From contig CP098528.1 in NCBI GenBank assembly GCA_030440445.1, forward strand, positions 4,278,001-4,342,000: a stretch of 64,000 nucleotides of DNA, read 5' to 3'. The number at the start of each line of letters is the position of its first letter. Position 1 is the first letter of the stretch. Position numbers and translations under genes: made by a program. Origin of the DNA: Halomonas sp. KG2 (GTDB lineage: Bacteria > Pseudomonadota > Gammaproteobacteria > Pseudomonadales > Halomonadaceae). Positions 9,334 through 19,253 of the stretch are shown here, in pieces. The notes under the pieces are model-generated. The model did no database searches. It was not told the origin of the DNA and saw only the letters and a list, made by a program, of their open reading frames with translations.

Positions 9334-11451
9334 ATGCATTTCCGCTCATTACGCTCTTTTGTCGTGGCACTAGCAGGCCCTTGCCTGTTAGCCATTGTGG
9401 CCGCCCTGGTGGTGTATAACCTGATCGCCGCCTCACACACCCAACAAACCGTGGATGACCACACCAGTGAGCTCATGGAAGACGCGCTGGATGCCCGCTT
9501 AAACGCCATTGCCGAAGCAGAAGGCCAGCGCATTCAGCGCGAGTTGGACAAAGCGATGACGCTGGCCAGCCAACTCGCCATGACCAATGCGTTAATGGGG
9601 ACGGAAGATGCAGAAGGCCAACGCGCGCTCTACCTAAGCCGCCGACAGCTATCAAACCTTGTACGCCAAACCGTCGCCGACAACCCTGACCTAGTGGATG
9701 CCTATATTGGCTGGGAGCCCAACGCCTTTGGAAATGACGCTCGCTACGCGGGCGACGAGCGCTACGGCCATGACGGCAGCGGCCGCTTTATGCCTTGGTG
9801 GTACCGCACTGATGATGGCGAGCTGGCGATACTGCCGCTAGGTGAGGATATCGAGAGCGAAACGCCCCTGGCAAGCGGCGTGCGCGAAGGTGAGTACTAC
9901 CTGTGTCCGAAGGAAACCTTAGCTCCTTGTATTATCGACCCCGCAGCTTACGACTTCGGCGGTGAAACCCAGCTAGTCACCTCGTTCAACGCGCCGATCT
10001 TGGTAGATGGCGAATTTCGTGGTGTGGCAGGGATTGATTTGGCGCTTAACTTTATCCAAACCCTGTTAAACGACGCCAACCAGGCGCTTTATAACGGCGC
10101 TGGCCGAATGACACTGGTGGCAGGGCGTGGCGGCTTGGTAGCGGATACCGCTGGCAAAGAAGCCTTGGGCTTGCCCGCTAGCGATTCGCTAAGTGACACG
10201 CTATTGGCAGGCATTGAGCAGGCAATAACGCAGGGCAGCCTACACAGCAGCATGGCCGATGGTATGTTCCAGCGTTATCAGCCTATCGCCCTTGGCAATA
10301 CGGATCAGCCCTGGGTGCTGGTACTGCAGCTCCCCGAGTCAGTGGTACTGGCCGAACTGAACGCTTTGCAAGACGTGCTCAGTGAGCAGCGCCAGCAAAA
10401 CACGTTCGGCATGACACTAGTGGGCTTATTGCTGGCCGCGATTGGTGTCGGCGCACTGTGGTGGATTGGTGGACGAATCGCACGCCCTCTTAAACGCCTG
10501 GCCAACCGGATGGAAGAGATCGCGACAGGACATGGCGACCTTACCCAACGCTTGCCTGTTCATGGCCGCGACGAGAGCGCAGCGGTAGCAGAACAGTTCA
10601 ATGCCTTCGCAGAGAAAATCCAAACCATTTTGCTGGATGTGCGGCGCAGCAGCGAAGCCGTAAACCATGCGGCCAATGAGATTACTCAAGGAGGGCAAGA
10701 CCTATCTCGGCGCACTGAGCAGGCCGCCGCCAGCCTGCAGCAGACCTCTTCAGCCATGGAAGAGATCAGCAGTACCGTTGGCCACACCACCCATGCCTCT
10801 CAGGAAGCCAGTGGGCTTTCCCAAACCGCCTCGGAGCTAGCATCTCGTACTGACAGTGCGTTTGAGCAGGTGGTCGCTACGATGACGGATATTCGCACTA
10901 ACTCTGATGAAATTCAGAGCATTGTCAGCGTCATTGATGGCATCGCTTTCCAAACTAACCTACTGGCGCTAAACGCATCTGTAGAGGCTGCCCGTGCAGG
11001 GGAGCATGGTCGTGGTTTTGCCGTCGTGGCTGATGAGGTACGCAAGCTCGCCTCGCGCAGCAGTGACGCCGCTAAAGATATTCGCCAACGCATCGATGCC
11101 TCGGCAGGCAAGGTAGAAAGCGGCACCCAAATGGTGCGTGATGCCGAAGCCGCTATGCATGAACTGGCTCAAAGCGTGACGCGCGTTACTCAAATGCTCG
11201 GCGATATCAGCACGGCCGCGCGTGAGCAAAACGATGGTATTAGTCAGGTAAGCATTGCCGTCACCGATCTAGACCAGATGACTCAGCAAAACGCAGCCCT
11301 AGTGGAGGAGTCCACCACCGCCGCCGAACAGCTAAAAGATCAGGCGGATCGGCTCGATGCACTGGTGGGTGGCTTCACCCTTGAAGCACATGACAGCCGC
11401 CACCCACAGAGCCAACACACACTGCCTGCGCCAACGCTGGCACAGTACTAA
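9334..11451 (+). CDS. Methyl-accepting chemotaxis protein with dCache sensor (second of three)
   Basis: Chemoreceptor of 705 aa starting 10 nt after the previous one, so probably co-transcribed. TM1 is at residues ~9-31. The periplasmic dCache domain is larger (~35-350) and contains a Cys pair (CPKETLAPC) that could form a disulfide. TM2 is at ~356-378, then HAMP and the signalling domain with the tip [25 protein letters not shown]. The sensor differs clearly from its two neighbours (it has [20 protein letters not shown]), so the ligand is likely different. Its signalling half is also more diverged than that of the other two. Confidence 0.92.
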   Translation: MHFRSLRSFVVALAGPCLLAIVAALVVYNLIAASHTQQTVDDHTSELMEDALDARLNAIAEAEGQRIQRELDKAMTLASQLAMTNALMGTEDAEGQRALYLSRRQLSNLVRQTVADNPDLVDAYIGWEPNAFGNDARYAGDERYGHDGSGRFMPWWYRTDDGELAILPLGEDIESETPLASGVREGEYYLCPKETLAPCIIDPAAYDFGGETQLVTSFNAPILVDGEFRGVAGIDLALNFIQTLLNDANQALYNGAGRMTLVAGRGGLVADTAGKEALGLPASDSLSDTLLAGIEQAITQGSLHSSMADGMFQRYQPIALGNTDQPWVLVLQLPESVVLAELNALQDVLSEQRQQNTFGMTLVGLLLAAIGVGALWWIGGRIARPLKRLANRMEEIATGHGDLTQRLPVHGRDESAAVAEQFNAFAEKIQTILLDVRRSSEAVNHAANEITQGGQDLSRRTEQAAASLQQTSSAMEEISSTVGHTTHASQEASGLSQTASELASRTDSAFEQVVATMTDIRTNSDEIQSIVSVIDGIAFQTNLLALNASVEAARAGEHGRGFAVVADEVRKLASRSSDAAKDIRQRIDASAGKVESGTQMVRDAEAAMHELAQSVTRVTQMLGDISTAAREQNDGISQVSIAVTDLDQMTQQNAALVEESTTAAEQLKDQADRLDALVGGFTLEAHDSRHPQSQHTLPAPTLAQY

Positions 11452-11644
11452 ACGGCTATTAAATCAGGCCGCCAGGAGATCGGCAGTAGCGCAGGTTTAT
11501 CGCTACGCTGGGCTCCGGCGGTCATTATCCTGCCAGGCCTCATTGCGAGGCCCACCTCGTAATCCATCCTTCCTTAGCTCGGTTTACTCCAGGGCGTATT
11601 TCCCACCTTGCGAACCGATAACAACATGATCTTAAGCATACGCC
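11452..11644. other. Spacer between second and third chemoreceptor genes
   Basis: No coding frame with a credible start or motif. It holds a small hairpin at 11536-11552 (GGCCTC / GAGGCC) without a T-run, which may weakly terminate the two-receptor transcript. The sigma-28 promoter of the third receptor follows. Confidence 0.5.
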
Positions 11645-11671
11645 TAAAGTCGCACCCATTGGTGCCGATAG
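11645..11671 (+). promoter_or_regulatory. Sigma-28 (FliA) promoter of the third chemoreceptor gene
   Basis: TAAAGTCG, 11 nt, then GCCGATAG: near-consensus flagellar promoter with exact spacing, 128 nt before the start at 11800. The predicted start of transcription (~11680) coincides with the beginning of a tandem repeat array. Confidence 0.82.
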
Positions 11672-11680
11672 TAGGGCTGC

Positions 11681-11750
11681 AGATAGTACCTATCAGATAG
11701 TGCGTAACAGATAGTACGTAAAAGATAGTACGTAAAAGATAGTACCTAAA
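11681..11750. repeat. Five tandem 14-bp repeats in the leader of the third chemoreceptor gene
   Basis: Five head-to-tail 14-bp units of consensus AGATAGTACGTAAA (11681, 11695, 11709, 11723, 11737). The third and fourth units are identical and the others differ at one to three positions. The array begins about where the sigma-28 transcript should start, so it would be the 5' leader of the mRNA. Units of this kind can change copy number by slippage. Confidence 0.9.
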
Positions 11751-11799
11751 AAGTGGCCTGTTTTAGGCCTTAGCTTTCCTAACTAGCGAGACTATATTC

Positions 11800-13656
11800 A
11801 TGCTGTCGTCCCTACGCTTGCGTATTCTTATCATCACGTTAATGGTAATTACGCTAGCACTGACTATTAATGCCTCAGTCAGCTACCTGACCCTGCAAAC
11901 ACATAATGACCAGCAGGTAACTCAGCAGTTGGCCTCTATTGCACAGGGTAACGCCCTGGCCATTGAGGAGTGGGTTGATGCCCGAGCCGCCATACTAGAG
12001 GCAGCGCGCACGCCAGTGATCGATAATGACCCACTTGCGCCACTCATCCAGCTAGCAGAGTCAGGCGGTTTCCTAACGGCATTTTTCGGCCAAGCCGATG
12101 GTAGCCACCTTTCGTCCGATGGCTGGGTACCAGGCAGTGATTTTGATCCACGCCAGCGCGACTGGTACCAAGCAGCAACAAAGCAGGATCGTACGATCGT
12201 CTCGCTGCCTTACGTGGACGCTAATAGCAATCAGCTAGTGGTTAGCTTTGCTACGCCAGTCAAGCGTAATGGCCGTTTGTATGGGGTGATCGGCGGCGAT
12301 GTCGTCATCGACAACCTAGTCAGTCAGGTCAACGCTATTCGGCCAACGCCCTCGAGTTTTGCCTTTCTAAGTAGCGGCGGCGAAACAGTGATTGCTCACC
12401 CCGACGCGGCGCTGACGCTCAAACCGCTGAGTCGAATTAGCGACACTCTGTCCCCTGCGTCCATCGAACAGCTAAGTGCTGCGCAAGACGCGTGGGAGCC
12501 TATCGAAGTCGATGGCCTGGATAAGCGACTCTCAGTGACCCCCATCGCAGGAACCGACTGGGAACTCGGCGTGGCACTAGACGAGCATGAAGCCACGGCC
12601 GGGTTACGTGCCATTCTCAAGTCTTCATTGTTGACGCTAATCGCCATCATTGCTGTCACGGCGCTGCTGTTGAGCTTGTGGCTCAAGCGTACTTTCGCTG
12701 GCCTAGAACGGGCGCGTGATGCTCTGGATGACATTGCCAGCGGCGAAGGCGATCTAACCCGCCGACTTCCCGAGCAGGGCAGTGATGAAGTGGCTCAGAT
12801 CTGCGGTGCTTTCAACCGCTTTGTGGGCAAAATGGAAGCAGTATTGGTCGATGTACGCACCAGCAGTGACTCGGTGCACCATGCCGCGAATGAAATTGCC
12901 TTGGGCGGCCAGGATCTATCCCGCCGTACCGATAATGCGGCTTCTAGCCTGCAGCAGACCTCGGCTTCAATAGAACAGATCACCAGCACCGTGGAGCACA
13001 CCGCCGCATCGGCCCAAGAAGCCAATAAGCTATCTCAAACGGCCACGAACGTAGCTAAGGAAGGCGGGCAAGTGGTCGCCAATGTGGTTACCACGATGGA
13101 AGATATTTCCCAGGCCTCCCATAAAATTGGCGAAATCGTCACGCTAATGAACAGTATTGCCTTCCAAACCAACTTACTGGCCCTTAACGCCTCCGTAGAA
13201 GCCGCCCGGGCAGGGGAGCATGGCCGTGGTTTTGCGGTCGTTGCTGATGAAGTACGCAAATTAGCAGGACGCAGTAGTGAAGCCGCCAACGATATTCAAA
13301 AGCTCATTGAAGACTCACAAAGCAGAGTGAATAACGGCACTGTATTAGTGCAAAACGCAGGCGCAACCATGCAGGATATCGTTGCTCATATCACTCGCGT
13401 CACCGATGTGTTGGAGGAAATCAACTCCGCCACGAGTGAGCAGAGCGATGGCATCAAACAGATCAATATCGCCGTGTCTGAACTTGACCGTATGACTCAG
13501 GAGAATGCTGCCATGGTGGAAGAGTCCACCACTGCCGCTGAACAATTGAAAGAGCAAGCTGATCATCTTAAGGGCACCATCAGCAGCTTTAAGCTGTCTC
13601 AACACCCTTCGGCTCCTCTAACCATCAGCTCAACCAGCGCTTTGCCATCGTATTGA
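11800..13656 (+). CDS. Methyl-accepting chemotaxis protein with dCache sensor (third of three)
   Basis: Chemoreceptor of 618 aa, a close paralogue of the first receptor in this cluster. TM1 is at ~8-30, the dCache sensor ~35-265 (with [23 protein letters not shown] and [10 protein letters not shown]), TM2 ~273-296, then HAMP and the signalling domain. From [19 protein letters not shown] to AEQLKEQA the sequence is almost the same as in the first receptor, while the sensors differ much more. Shared adaptors with different ligands are the simple reading. It is expressed from its own sigma-28 promoter. Confidence 0.92.
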   Translation: MLSSLRLRILIITLMVITLALTINASVSYLTLQTHNDQQVTQQLASIAQGNALAIEEWVDARAAILEAARTPVIDNDPLAPLIQLAESGGFLTAFFGQADGSHLSSDGWVPGSDFDPRQRDWYQAATKQDRTIVSLPYVDANSNQLVVSFATPVKRNGRLYGVIGGDVVIDNLVSQVNAIRPTPSSFAFLSSGGETVIAHPDAALTLKPLSRISDTLSPASIEQLSAAQDAWEPIEVDGLDKRLSVTPIAGTDWELGVALDEHEATAGLRAILKSSLLTLIAIIAVTALLLSLWLKRTFAGLERARDALDDIASGEGDLTRRLPEQGSDEVAQICGAFNRFVGKMEAVLVDVRTSSDSVHHAANEIALGGQDLSRRTDNAASSLQQTSASIEQITSTVEHTAASAQEANKLSQTATNVAKEGGQVVANVVTTMEDISQASHKIGEIVTLMNSIAFQTNLLALNASVEAARAGEHGRGFAVVADEVRKLAGRSSEAANDIQKLIEDSQSRVNNGTVLVQNAGATMQDIVAHITRVTDVLEEINSATSEQSDGIKQINIAVSELDRMTQENAAMVEESTTAAEQLKEQADHLKGTISSFKLSQHPSAPLTISSTSALPSY

Positions 13657-13678
13657 GTGACTATCGTATTGAGTGACT
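13647..13678. repeat. 16-bp direct tandem duplication at the receptor/LysR junction
   Basis: Two identical 16-bp units (ATCGTATTGAGTGACT) lie side by side. The first contains the stop codon of the third chemoreceptor and the second reaches the stop codon of the convergent LysR gene. It is a recent local duplication with no effect on either frame. Confidence 0.85.
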
Positions 13679-14603
13679 AAGGAATCGGCGGCAGTGAAAT
13701 ATCGTCGCTGCGCTTGGCACCCGCGGTCATCTCGCGGCAAAGTCGCAAGAACTCTCGCACCCCCGTGGTAAGGTACTTGTGGCGGTGCCAGATGAAAGTG
13801 AACTGACGTTTTAAGTCTAATTCCGGTGTTGGCAGAGGCACTAAGCTGCCGCGCCGGAAAGCATCGCGCAGTGCTAGCCTGGAAACGCAGCCAATCCCCA
13901 GGCCCGACTCTACTGCCCGCTTAATACCCTCGGTATGCTCAAGCTCCAACAGGGTATTAAACCGACTACGCCGATGCCGCGCGGCGTGCTCAAGAGTCAT
14001 GCGGGTGCCAGAGCCCTCCTCACGCATAATCCAGTCTTCACGCAGCAGTTGTTCCAGCTCAAGATGCTCACGCCCCGCCAACGGGTGTCGCGGTGAGCAG
14101 AAGACGCACAGCTCATCCTCTACCCATGGCTGGCTAATAATCATATCGTCGTCGCACTGCCCTTCAATCAGCCCTAAATCAAGCGAGTGCTGGCGTACAC
14201 TCTCAATAATGTGACGCGTGTTACGCACCGCTAGCCGCACCCGACTGCCGGGATAGCGCTGCATGAAATCGCTGATCAACAGAGTGGCTAGATAGTTGCC
14301 AATGGTTAGCGTTGCGCCCACATCCAATGCGCCTACGCCCTGCTGGCCGCGCAACAGTTCCTCTACCTCTTCGGCCCTGTCCAGCAGGGCCACCGCTTTT
14401 GGCAACAGTTGAAAGCCCAACGCATTAAGCTTCAGTCGTTTTCCCATGCGGTCGAGAAGCTGGCAGTCAAATTGACGCTCAAGCTCCGCGAGCGACGTAC
14501 TGGTAGCAGATTGGGACATAGCGAGGGCACGCGCCGCCTGAGAAACACTTTCGTGCTGGGCGACGGCCACAAAGACTTCCAACTGGCGCAGGGTGTAATG
14601 CAT
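13677..14603 (-). CDS. LysR-family transcriptional regulator (FinR-like)
   Basis: DNA-binding regulator of 308 aa. The winged helix-turn-helix is at residues 1-60 (LRQLEVFVAVAQHESVSQAARALAMSQSATS), followed by a LysR substrate-binding domain from ~90 to 295. It is divergent from a ferredoxin-NADP reductase gene, and the shared spacer holds an ATC-N9-GAT LysR-type site. In Pseudomonas the LysR regulator FinR sits next to and activates fprA, so the same role is likely here. The specific co-inducer is unknown. The start at 14603 is the usual one, just before HYTLRQLEVF. Confidence 0.85.
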   Translation of the reverse strand: MHYTLRQLEVFVAVAQHESVSQAARALAMSQSATSTSLAELERQFDCQLLDRMGKRLKLNALGFQLLPKAVALLDRAEEVEELLRGQQGVGALDVGATLTIGNYLATLLISDFMQRYPGSRVRLAVRNTRHIIESVRQHSLDLGLIEGQCDDDMIISQPWVEDELCVFCSPRHPLAGREHLELEQLLREDWIMREEGSGTRMTLEHAARHRRSRFNTLLELEHTEGIKRAVESGLGIGCVSRLALRDAFRRGSLVPLPTPELDLKRQFTFIWHRHKYLTTGVREFLRLCREMTAGAKRSDDISLPPIP

Positions 14604-14631
14604 AGCGACAACCTATCTTGTTTCGGCGGCA

Positions 14632-14648
14632 TATCTATTTTTTAGATA
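14632..14648. promoter_or_regulatory. Candidate LysR-regulator operator
   Basis: A perfect inverted repeat TATCTA-N5-TAGATA, containing ATC-N9-GAT, lies 29 nt upstream of the LysR start in the AT-rich spacer shared with the reductase gene. This is the usual shape and position of an autoregulatory LysR-type recognition site. A second short palindrome (AGATATATCT) is at 14675-14684. Confidence 0.55.
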
Positions 14649-14786
14649 AGTGTTATCAGTATAATTTGCTTAACAGATATATCTCTCTTTATTTAGAATT
14701 AGCAGCAACATATTTAGCCATTTTTTATGCTTTTTTAGAATATGGCAGACGAGGCTTAGGCCACTCTGCCCATTGGAGGAGTTAGC

Positions 14787-15563
14787 ATGAGCAAGTTTGC
14801 CCTGGAAGAAGTCCTCAGCGTTCACCACTGGAACGACACCCTGTTCAGCTTCCGCACCACTCGCGAGCGTAGCCTACGCTTCAAAAATGGTCAGTTTGTG
14901 ATGATTGGCCTGGAAGTGAACGGCAAACCGCTGATGCGTGCTTACTCCATCGCCAGCCCCAACTACGAAGACCATCTAGAATTTTTCAGCATCAAAGTAC
15001 CCGATGGCCCGCTCACCTCGCGCTTGCAGCACCTTCAAGTTGGCGACCAACTTATGGTCAGCCGCAAGCCTACGGGCACGCTGGTATGCGATGACCTGCT
15101 TCCCGGCCGCAACCTTTACATGCTTTCCACCGGAACAGGCCTTGCACCGTTTATGAGCCTGATCCAAGACCCTGAAGTATACGAGCGCTTTGAAAAAGTG
15201 GTGCTGATACATGGCGTGCGCGAAGTATCTGAACTTGCCTATGCCGACTTTATTACCAAAGAGCTGCCTGCTCACGAATATTTAGGCGAAGAGATTGCCG
15301 AGAAACTGGTGTACTACCCCACGGTTACCCGTGAAGAATTCCACACCATGGGACGCCTGACCGATCACATTCGCAACGGCAAGCTGTTTGAAGATACCGG
15401 TCTTCCGCCGATTGATCCGCGCCAAGACCGCGCGATGATTTGCGGCAGCCCCGCCATGCTCGACGACACTAGCGCACTGCTAGACGAATTGGGCCTGAAT
15501 ATTTCCCCGCGAATGGGCGAGCCGGGTGATTACGTGATTGAGCGTGCCTTTGTTGAGAAGTGA
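14787..15563 (+). CDS. fpr: Ferredoxin-NADP+ reductase
   Basis: FAD enzyme of 258 aa that moves electrons between NADPH and ferredoxin/flavodoxin. Seen: the FAD-binding RAYSIASPNYEDHLEFFSIKVPDGPLTSRL segment (RxYS motif near residue 52), the NADP-site STGTGLAPFMSLIQDP, a CGSPAMLDD motif near the C-terminus and the terminal YVIERAFVEK typical of the bacterial subclass I (Azotobacter/Pseudomonas FprA) enzymes. A GGAGGA site (14775-14780) precedes the ATG. It is probably induced by oxidative or sulfur stress through the divergent LysR gene. An IS3 element begins 27 nt after its stop codon. Confidence 0.93.
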   Translation: MSKFALEEVLSVHHWNDTLFSFRTTRERSLRFKNGQFVMIGLEVNGKPLMRAYSIASPNYEDHLEFFSIKVPDGPLTSRLQHLQVGDQLMVSRKPTGTLVCDDLLPGRNLYMLSTGTGLAPFMSLIQDPEVYERFEKVVLIHGVREVSELAYADFITKELPAHEYLGEEIAEKLVYYPTVTREEFHTMGRLTDHIRNGKLFEDTGLPPIDPRQDRAMICGSPAMLDDTSALLDELGLNISPRMGEPGDYVIERAFVEK

Positions 15564-15587
15564 GTAGTGAGTAGTGAGGAGTGAGGA
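15560..15587. repeat. Tandem 7-bp repeats interrupted by the IS3 element
   Basis: Four 7-bp units (GTGAGTA twice, GTGAGGA twice) start at the stop codon of fpr. Two more GTGAGTA units occur at 16848-16861 on the other side of the IS element. Removing the element and one AGT target copy gives an uninterrupted run of six units. Confidence 0.85.
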
Positions 15588-15621
15588 GTTGGTATGCCCC
15601 CATTTTTGTAGACACTTGGGC

Positions 15622-16452
15622 TTAACTGTTCGCAGCATAGGCGCTGGGAGTGAGACCTCCTAGCGCCATGTGCCTTCTCATTTTTGGATAGAACTCATCA
15701 ATATAGTATCGGACCTCATCGCCCATATCGCTTCGTTCTATAGTGCCTAGCGGCTTTGTCCATTCCTTCTTGAGCAAGGCAAAAAAGCTTTCTGCACAGG
15801 CATTATCCCAACAATTTCCTCGGCGAGACATGCTTATTGTGACCTCACGGCCGTTAAGCCACGCCATCACCTCTTCGCTGCGATACTGTGTGCCTTGGTC
15901 AGAATGAAAAAGCAATTCCTTTCCGACCGGCTGAGAATGCTTCCAGGCTGACTCCAGCGCGTTTAACACCAGCTGTGAACTGTTGACTGCCCCCTGCGCA
16001 TAACCAACGATTTGACGGGTACCAAGGTCCATGACCGCCACCAGATAGAGCCATCCTTCCTTACAGCGAATCTGGGTAATATCCGAGACCCAAACCTTGT
16101 TCGGCTCGCCAACTGAAAATCGCCGATTCAGTAAGTTAGGCAAAACGGGTAATGTCGACACAGCGCGCCGATACCCGGGTTTCAAGGCGGTACAGGAACG
16201 ATAGCCTGCTTCTTGAAGGAGGCGTTGAACCTGATTCTTCCCGCAGCGGTACCCTTCATCTTGAGCTTCAATCCATAGCTTCCGATAACCGGGCACACTG
16301 TTCATTTTCTTGGCACGCTCTAGCAAAAAAGACGTGATGCTTTGATGGCGCTTTTGCATTTTTCCAGGACACCGTTGGCGACCTTTCCATCGGTAGTAAC
16401 CTGAGCGAGAGACACCGAGTACTTCACAAGTTATTGAGAGCGGCCACCGCAA
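15622..16452 (-). CDS. IS3-family transposase OrfB (catalytic part)
   Basis: Integrase-core transposase with the DDE triad: D in VWVSDITQIRCKEGW, D in FHSDQGTQYRSEEV, and E in NCWDNACAESFFALLKKE. The N-terminal HTH_21 region (GVSRSGYYRWKGR) is present. The first usable start is a TTG at 16452, but the frame is open further upstream (residues GGRVLYQARQVKFAFIEIH), which shows that it is normally made as an OrfAB fusion by -1 frameshifting. As OrfB alone it has 276 aa. Confidence 0.9.
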   Translation of the reverse strand: MRWPLSITCEVLGVSRSGYYRWKGRQRCPGKMQKRHQSITSFLLERAKKMNSVPGYRKLWIEAQDEGYRCGKNQVQRLLQEAGYRSCTALKPGYRRAVSTLPVLPNLLNRRFSVGEPNKVWVSDITQIRCKEGWLYLVAVMDLGTRQIVGYAQGAVNSSQLVLNALESAWKHSQPVGKELLFHSDQGTQYRSEEVMAWLNGREVTISMSRRGNCWDNACAESFFALLKKEWTKPLGTIERSDMGDEVRYYIDEFYPKMRRHMALGGLTPSAYAANS

Positions 16453-16481
16453 CTGGCGATGGATCTCAATAAAAGCAAATT

Positions 16482-16799
16482 TTACTTGCCGTGCTTGATA
16501 AAGTACTCGTCCGCCTTTTTTAAAATTTCAGTCTCCAGCTGGGATCTTCTTAGCTGCTTTTTTAATCTCTTGATTTCATTTTCAAGCTCCTGAACGCTTT
16601 TTTCAGGGCCATCATTGGCAATTTTCTTGTCAGACGATGTGTGATCCATGGTCAACTCCTTGCGCCAACGACTTAATGTATTTGGATGTATACATAGTTT
16701 GGCAGCAAGCGTTGTCTGCGTCTGCGGTGAAGAGAGTGACGTTTGCACGGCTTCACGTTTAAACTCATCGGAATACCTGGGGCTACGCTTATATTTCAT
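16482..16799 (-). CDS. IS3-family transposase OrfA (DNA-binding part)
   Basis: Protein of 105 aa with an N-terminal helix-turn-helix (YSDEFKREAVQTSL...LCIHPNTLSRWRKEL) that recognises the IS ends, followed by a leucine-zipper-like coiled coil (VQELENEIKRLKKQLRRSQLETEILKKADEYF). The last third overlaps the extended OrfB frame in the -1 register, so OrfA and the OrfAB fusion share their N-terminus. Confidence 0.9.
   Translation of the reverse strand: MKYKRSPRYSDEFKREAVQTSLSSPQTQTTLAAKLCIHPNTLSRWRKELTMDHTSSDKKIANDGPEKSVQELENEIKRLKKQLRRSQLETEILKKADEYFIKHGK
16515..16521 (-). promoter_or_regulatory. Programmed -1 frameshift heptamer of the IS3 element
   Basis: On the minus strand the sequence is A AAA AAG in the orfA frame, the classic IS3 slippery heptamer. 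Slipping one base back continues as GGC GGA CGA, entering the orfB frame with no stop codon. This would give the active OrfAB transposase. Confidence 0.8.
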
Positions 16800-16898
16800 A
16801 ACACCTTCTCTCTGAAAAAGGTGTCTACTTTTTCAGGGGCATTCCAAGTGAGTAGTGAGTAGAAAAACTCTAGTCGCTTTAATGGCTACATCACTAAT

Positions 16899-16936
16899 AC
16901 AAAGCCCCTGCTGGAGATGATCCACAGGGGCTTTGT
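16899..16936. terminator. Bidirectional terminator-like hairpin between fpr and glnK
   Basis: A perfect 12-bp stem (ACAAAGCCCCTG / CAGGGGCTTTGT) with a 14-nt loop. It probably closed fpr on the plus strand and glnK on the minus strand. The IS3 insertion has moved it about 1.3 kb away from fpr. T-runs are short on both sides. Confidence 0.6.
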
Positions 16937-17013
16937 GCTGCCTACTACCTACAGTTCAACAATTTACTGCTTTTTACTTACCATTCACCACTCACCATTC
17001 ACAGTTAACAAGC

Positions 17014-17379
<366 letters not shown>

Positions 17380-17494
17380 TTATTAAAGGTTGGCGGGACA
17401 CTGCTGTTAGCCAAGCCCGTTAGCGTTAAGCATACACCGCTACAGGCAGAGAATAAAAAATCAGCGCCAATGGATTGTAACAATGCACTAAGGC

Positions 17495-17525
17495 AAAAAG
17501 GCCTCCCGCTAGGGGAGGCCAAAAG
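17495..17525 (-). terminator. Terminator of the glnK-amtB operon
   Basis: On the minus strand an 8-bp GC-rich stem (GGCCTCCC / GGGAGGCC, at 17500-17520) is followed by TTTTTG, 36 nt after the amtB stop. The 5' side also has a short A-run, so it could work in both directions. Confidence 0.8.
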
Positions 17526-17555
17526 AGCACGCCAGCTCACTTTATTAGCGTAAGC

Positions 17556-18803
17556 TTATTTCTTAACGCTAAATTCGGGATAGGCTTCAAGACCGCACTC
17601 GGCAATATCGACGCCTTCATACTCTTCTTCTTCGCTAACTCGGATACCCATGATCGCTTTCAGCACCAACCACACCACCAGGCTCGCAACGAATACCCAG
17701 CCAAAGATACCAACGATACCGATCAGCTGTGCGCCGAAAGAAGCGTCGCCATTGGTCAGCGGAACCGCCAGCACGCCCCAGATACCCACCACACCGTGTA
17801 CTGAGATCGCGCCGACCGGATCATCAAGCTTCAGCTTGTCCAGCGTGACGATCGCAGCGACAACGATCAAGCCACCCACCGCCCCAATCACCGCAGCGCC
17901 TAGCGCAGAGGGTGACAGAGGATCCGCAGTAATCGCGACAAGACCAGCCAATGCACCGTTAAGCGCCATGGTAAGGTCCGCTTTACGGAACCACAGCTTG
18001 GCAAGAATCAGTGCGGCAAGCACGCCACCGGCAGCGGCCGCATTGGTGTTAACAAACACCTGAGCAACGTTGTTGGCAGAGCTGATGTCAGACATTTTCA
18101 GTTCAGAGCCGCCGTTGAAGCCGAACCAACCCATCCAAAGGATAAAGGTACCCAGTGTGGCCAGCGGCATATTGGCGCCTGGAATCGCGTGGATAGAGCC
18201 ATCTTTACCGTATTTACCTTTACGTGGGCCAAGCACCAATACACCCGCTAAGGCAGCCGCGGCACCTGCTAAGTGAACAATGCCGGAACCCGCGTAATCG
18301 GAATAACCGACTTCAGACAACCAGCCGCCGCCCCACGTCCAGTAGCCAGACACCGGATAAATAAAGGCTGTCATCACCACCGCGAAGGCCAGGAAAGCCC
18401 ACAGCTTCATGCGCTCAGCAACCGCACCAGACACAATCGACATGGCAGTGGCCACAAACACTACCTGGAAGAAAAAGTCAGAGCGCATTGAGTAGTAAGG
18501 CGCATCATCACCGCCTGCGGTCACTGCATCCACGCTGTTTTCAGCGCCAATCAAGAAACCAAGGTTGGGTAGGAAGCCACCCGCGCTGCTGGAATACATA
18601 ATGTAGTAACCCACCAGCAAGTACATGGTGCAGGCAATCGCGAATAGCGCGATATTTTTGGTCAGAATCTCGGCGGTGTTTTTTGAACGTACCAAACCAG
18701 CTTCAAGCATTGAGAAGCCAGCGGCCATCCACATAACGAGCACGCCGCAAATTAGGAAGTAAAACGTGTCGAGCGCGTAGCTCAGATCAGTCAACTCATT
18801 CAT
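17556..18803 (-). CDS. amtB: Ammonium transporter AmtB
   Basis: Inner-membrane ammonium channel of 415 aa with eleven predicted spans. The paired pore histidines are visible at residues 177 (GSGIVHLAGAAAAL) and 336 (GAISVHGVVGIWG), and the outer aromatic/Ser site is in the first spans (GFSMLEAGLVRSKN). The C-terminal tail (EEEEYEGVDIAECGLEAYPEF) is the conserved segment that contacts GlnK. It has no long signal peptide, as in many Amt proteins of Halomonas and Pseudomonas. It lies 45 nt after glnK and shares its sigma-54 promoter. Confidence 0.95.
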   Translation of the reverse strand: MNELTDLSYALDTFYFLICGVLVMWMAAGFSMLEAGLVRSKNTAEILTKNIALFAIACTMYLLVGYYIMYSSSAGGFLPNLGFLIGAENSVDAVTAGGDDAPYYSMRSDFFFQVVFVATAMSIVSGAVAERMKLWAFLAFAVVMTAFIYPVSGYWTWGGGWLSEVGYSDYAGSGIVHLAGAAAALAGVLVLGPRKGKYGKDGSIHAIPGANMPLATLGTFILWMGWFGFNGGSELKMSDISSANNVAQVFVNTNAAAAGGVLAALILAKLWFRKADLTMALNGALAGLVAITADPLSPSALGAAVIGAVGGLIVVAAIVTLDKLKLDDPVGAISVHGVVGIWGVLAVPLTNGDASFGAQLIGIVGIFGWVFVASLVVWLVLKAIMGIRVSEEEEYEGVDIAECGLEAYPEFSVKK

Positions 18804-18848
18804 TTTAAGTTCCCCGTTGAACTATAGAAATGATCCGAAAAAACAGCT

Positions 18849-19232
<384 letters not shown>

Positions 19233-19253
19233 TTAACTGCTTACCTCGTTAAT

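Larger units (their letters stand above)
15590..16846 (-). mobile_element. IS3-family insertion sequence with 3-bp target duplication
   Basis: The 1257-bp element runs 5'-TGG...CCA-3'. Terminal inverted repeats at 15590-15615 and 16821-16846 match at 18 of 26 positions (outer TGG and ATGCCCC, inner GTAGACAC). It is flanked by AGT on both sides (15587-15589 and 16847-16849), the 3-bp duplication usual for IS3. It carries orfA and orfB in two overlapping frames on the minus strand with a -1 slippery heptamer. Both frames look intact, so it may be active. Confidence 0.9.
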
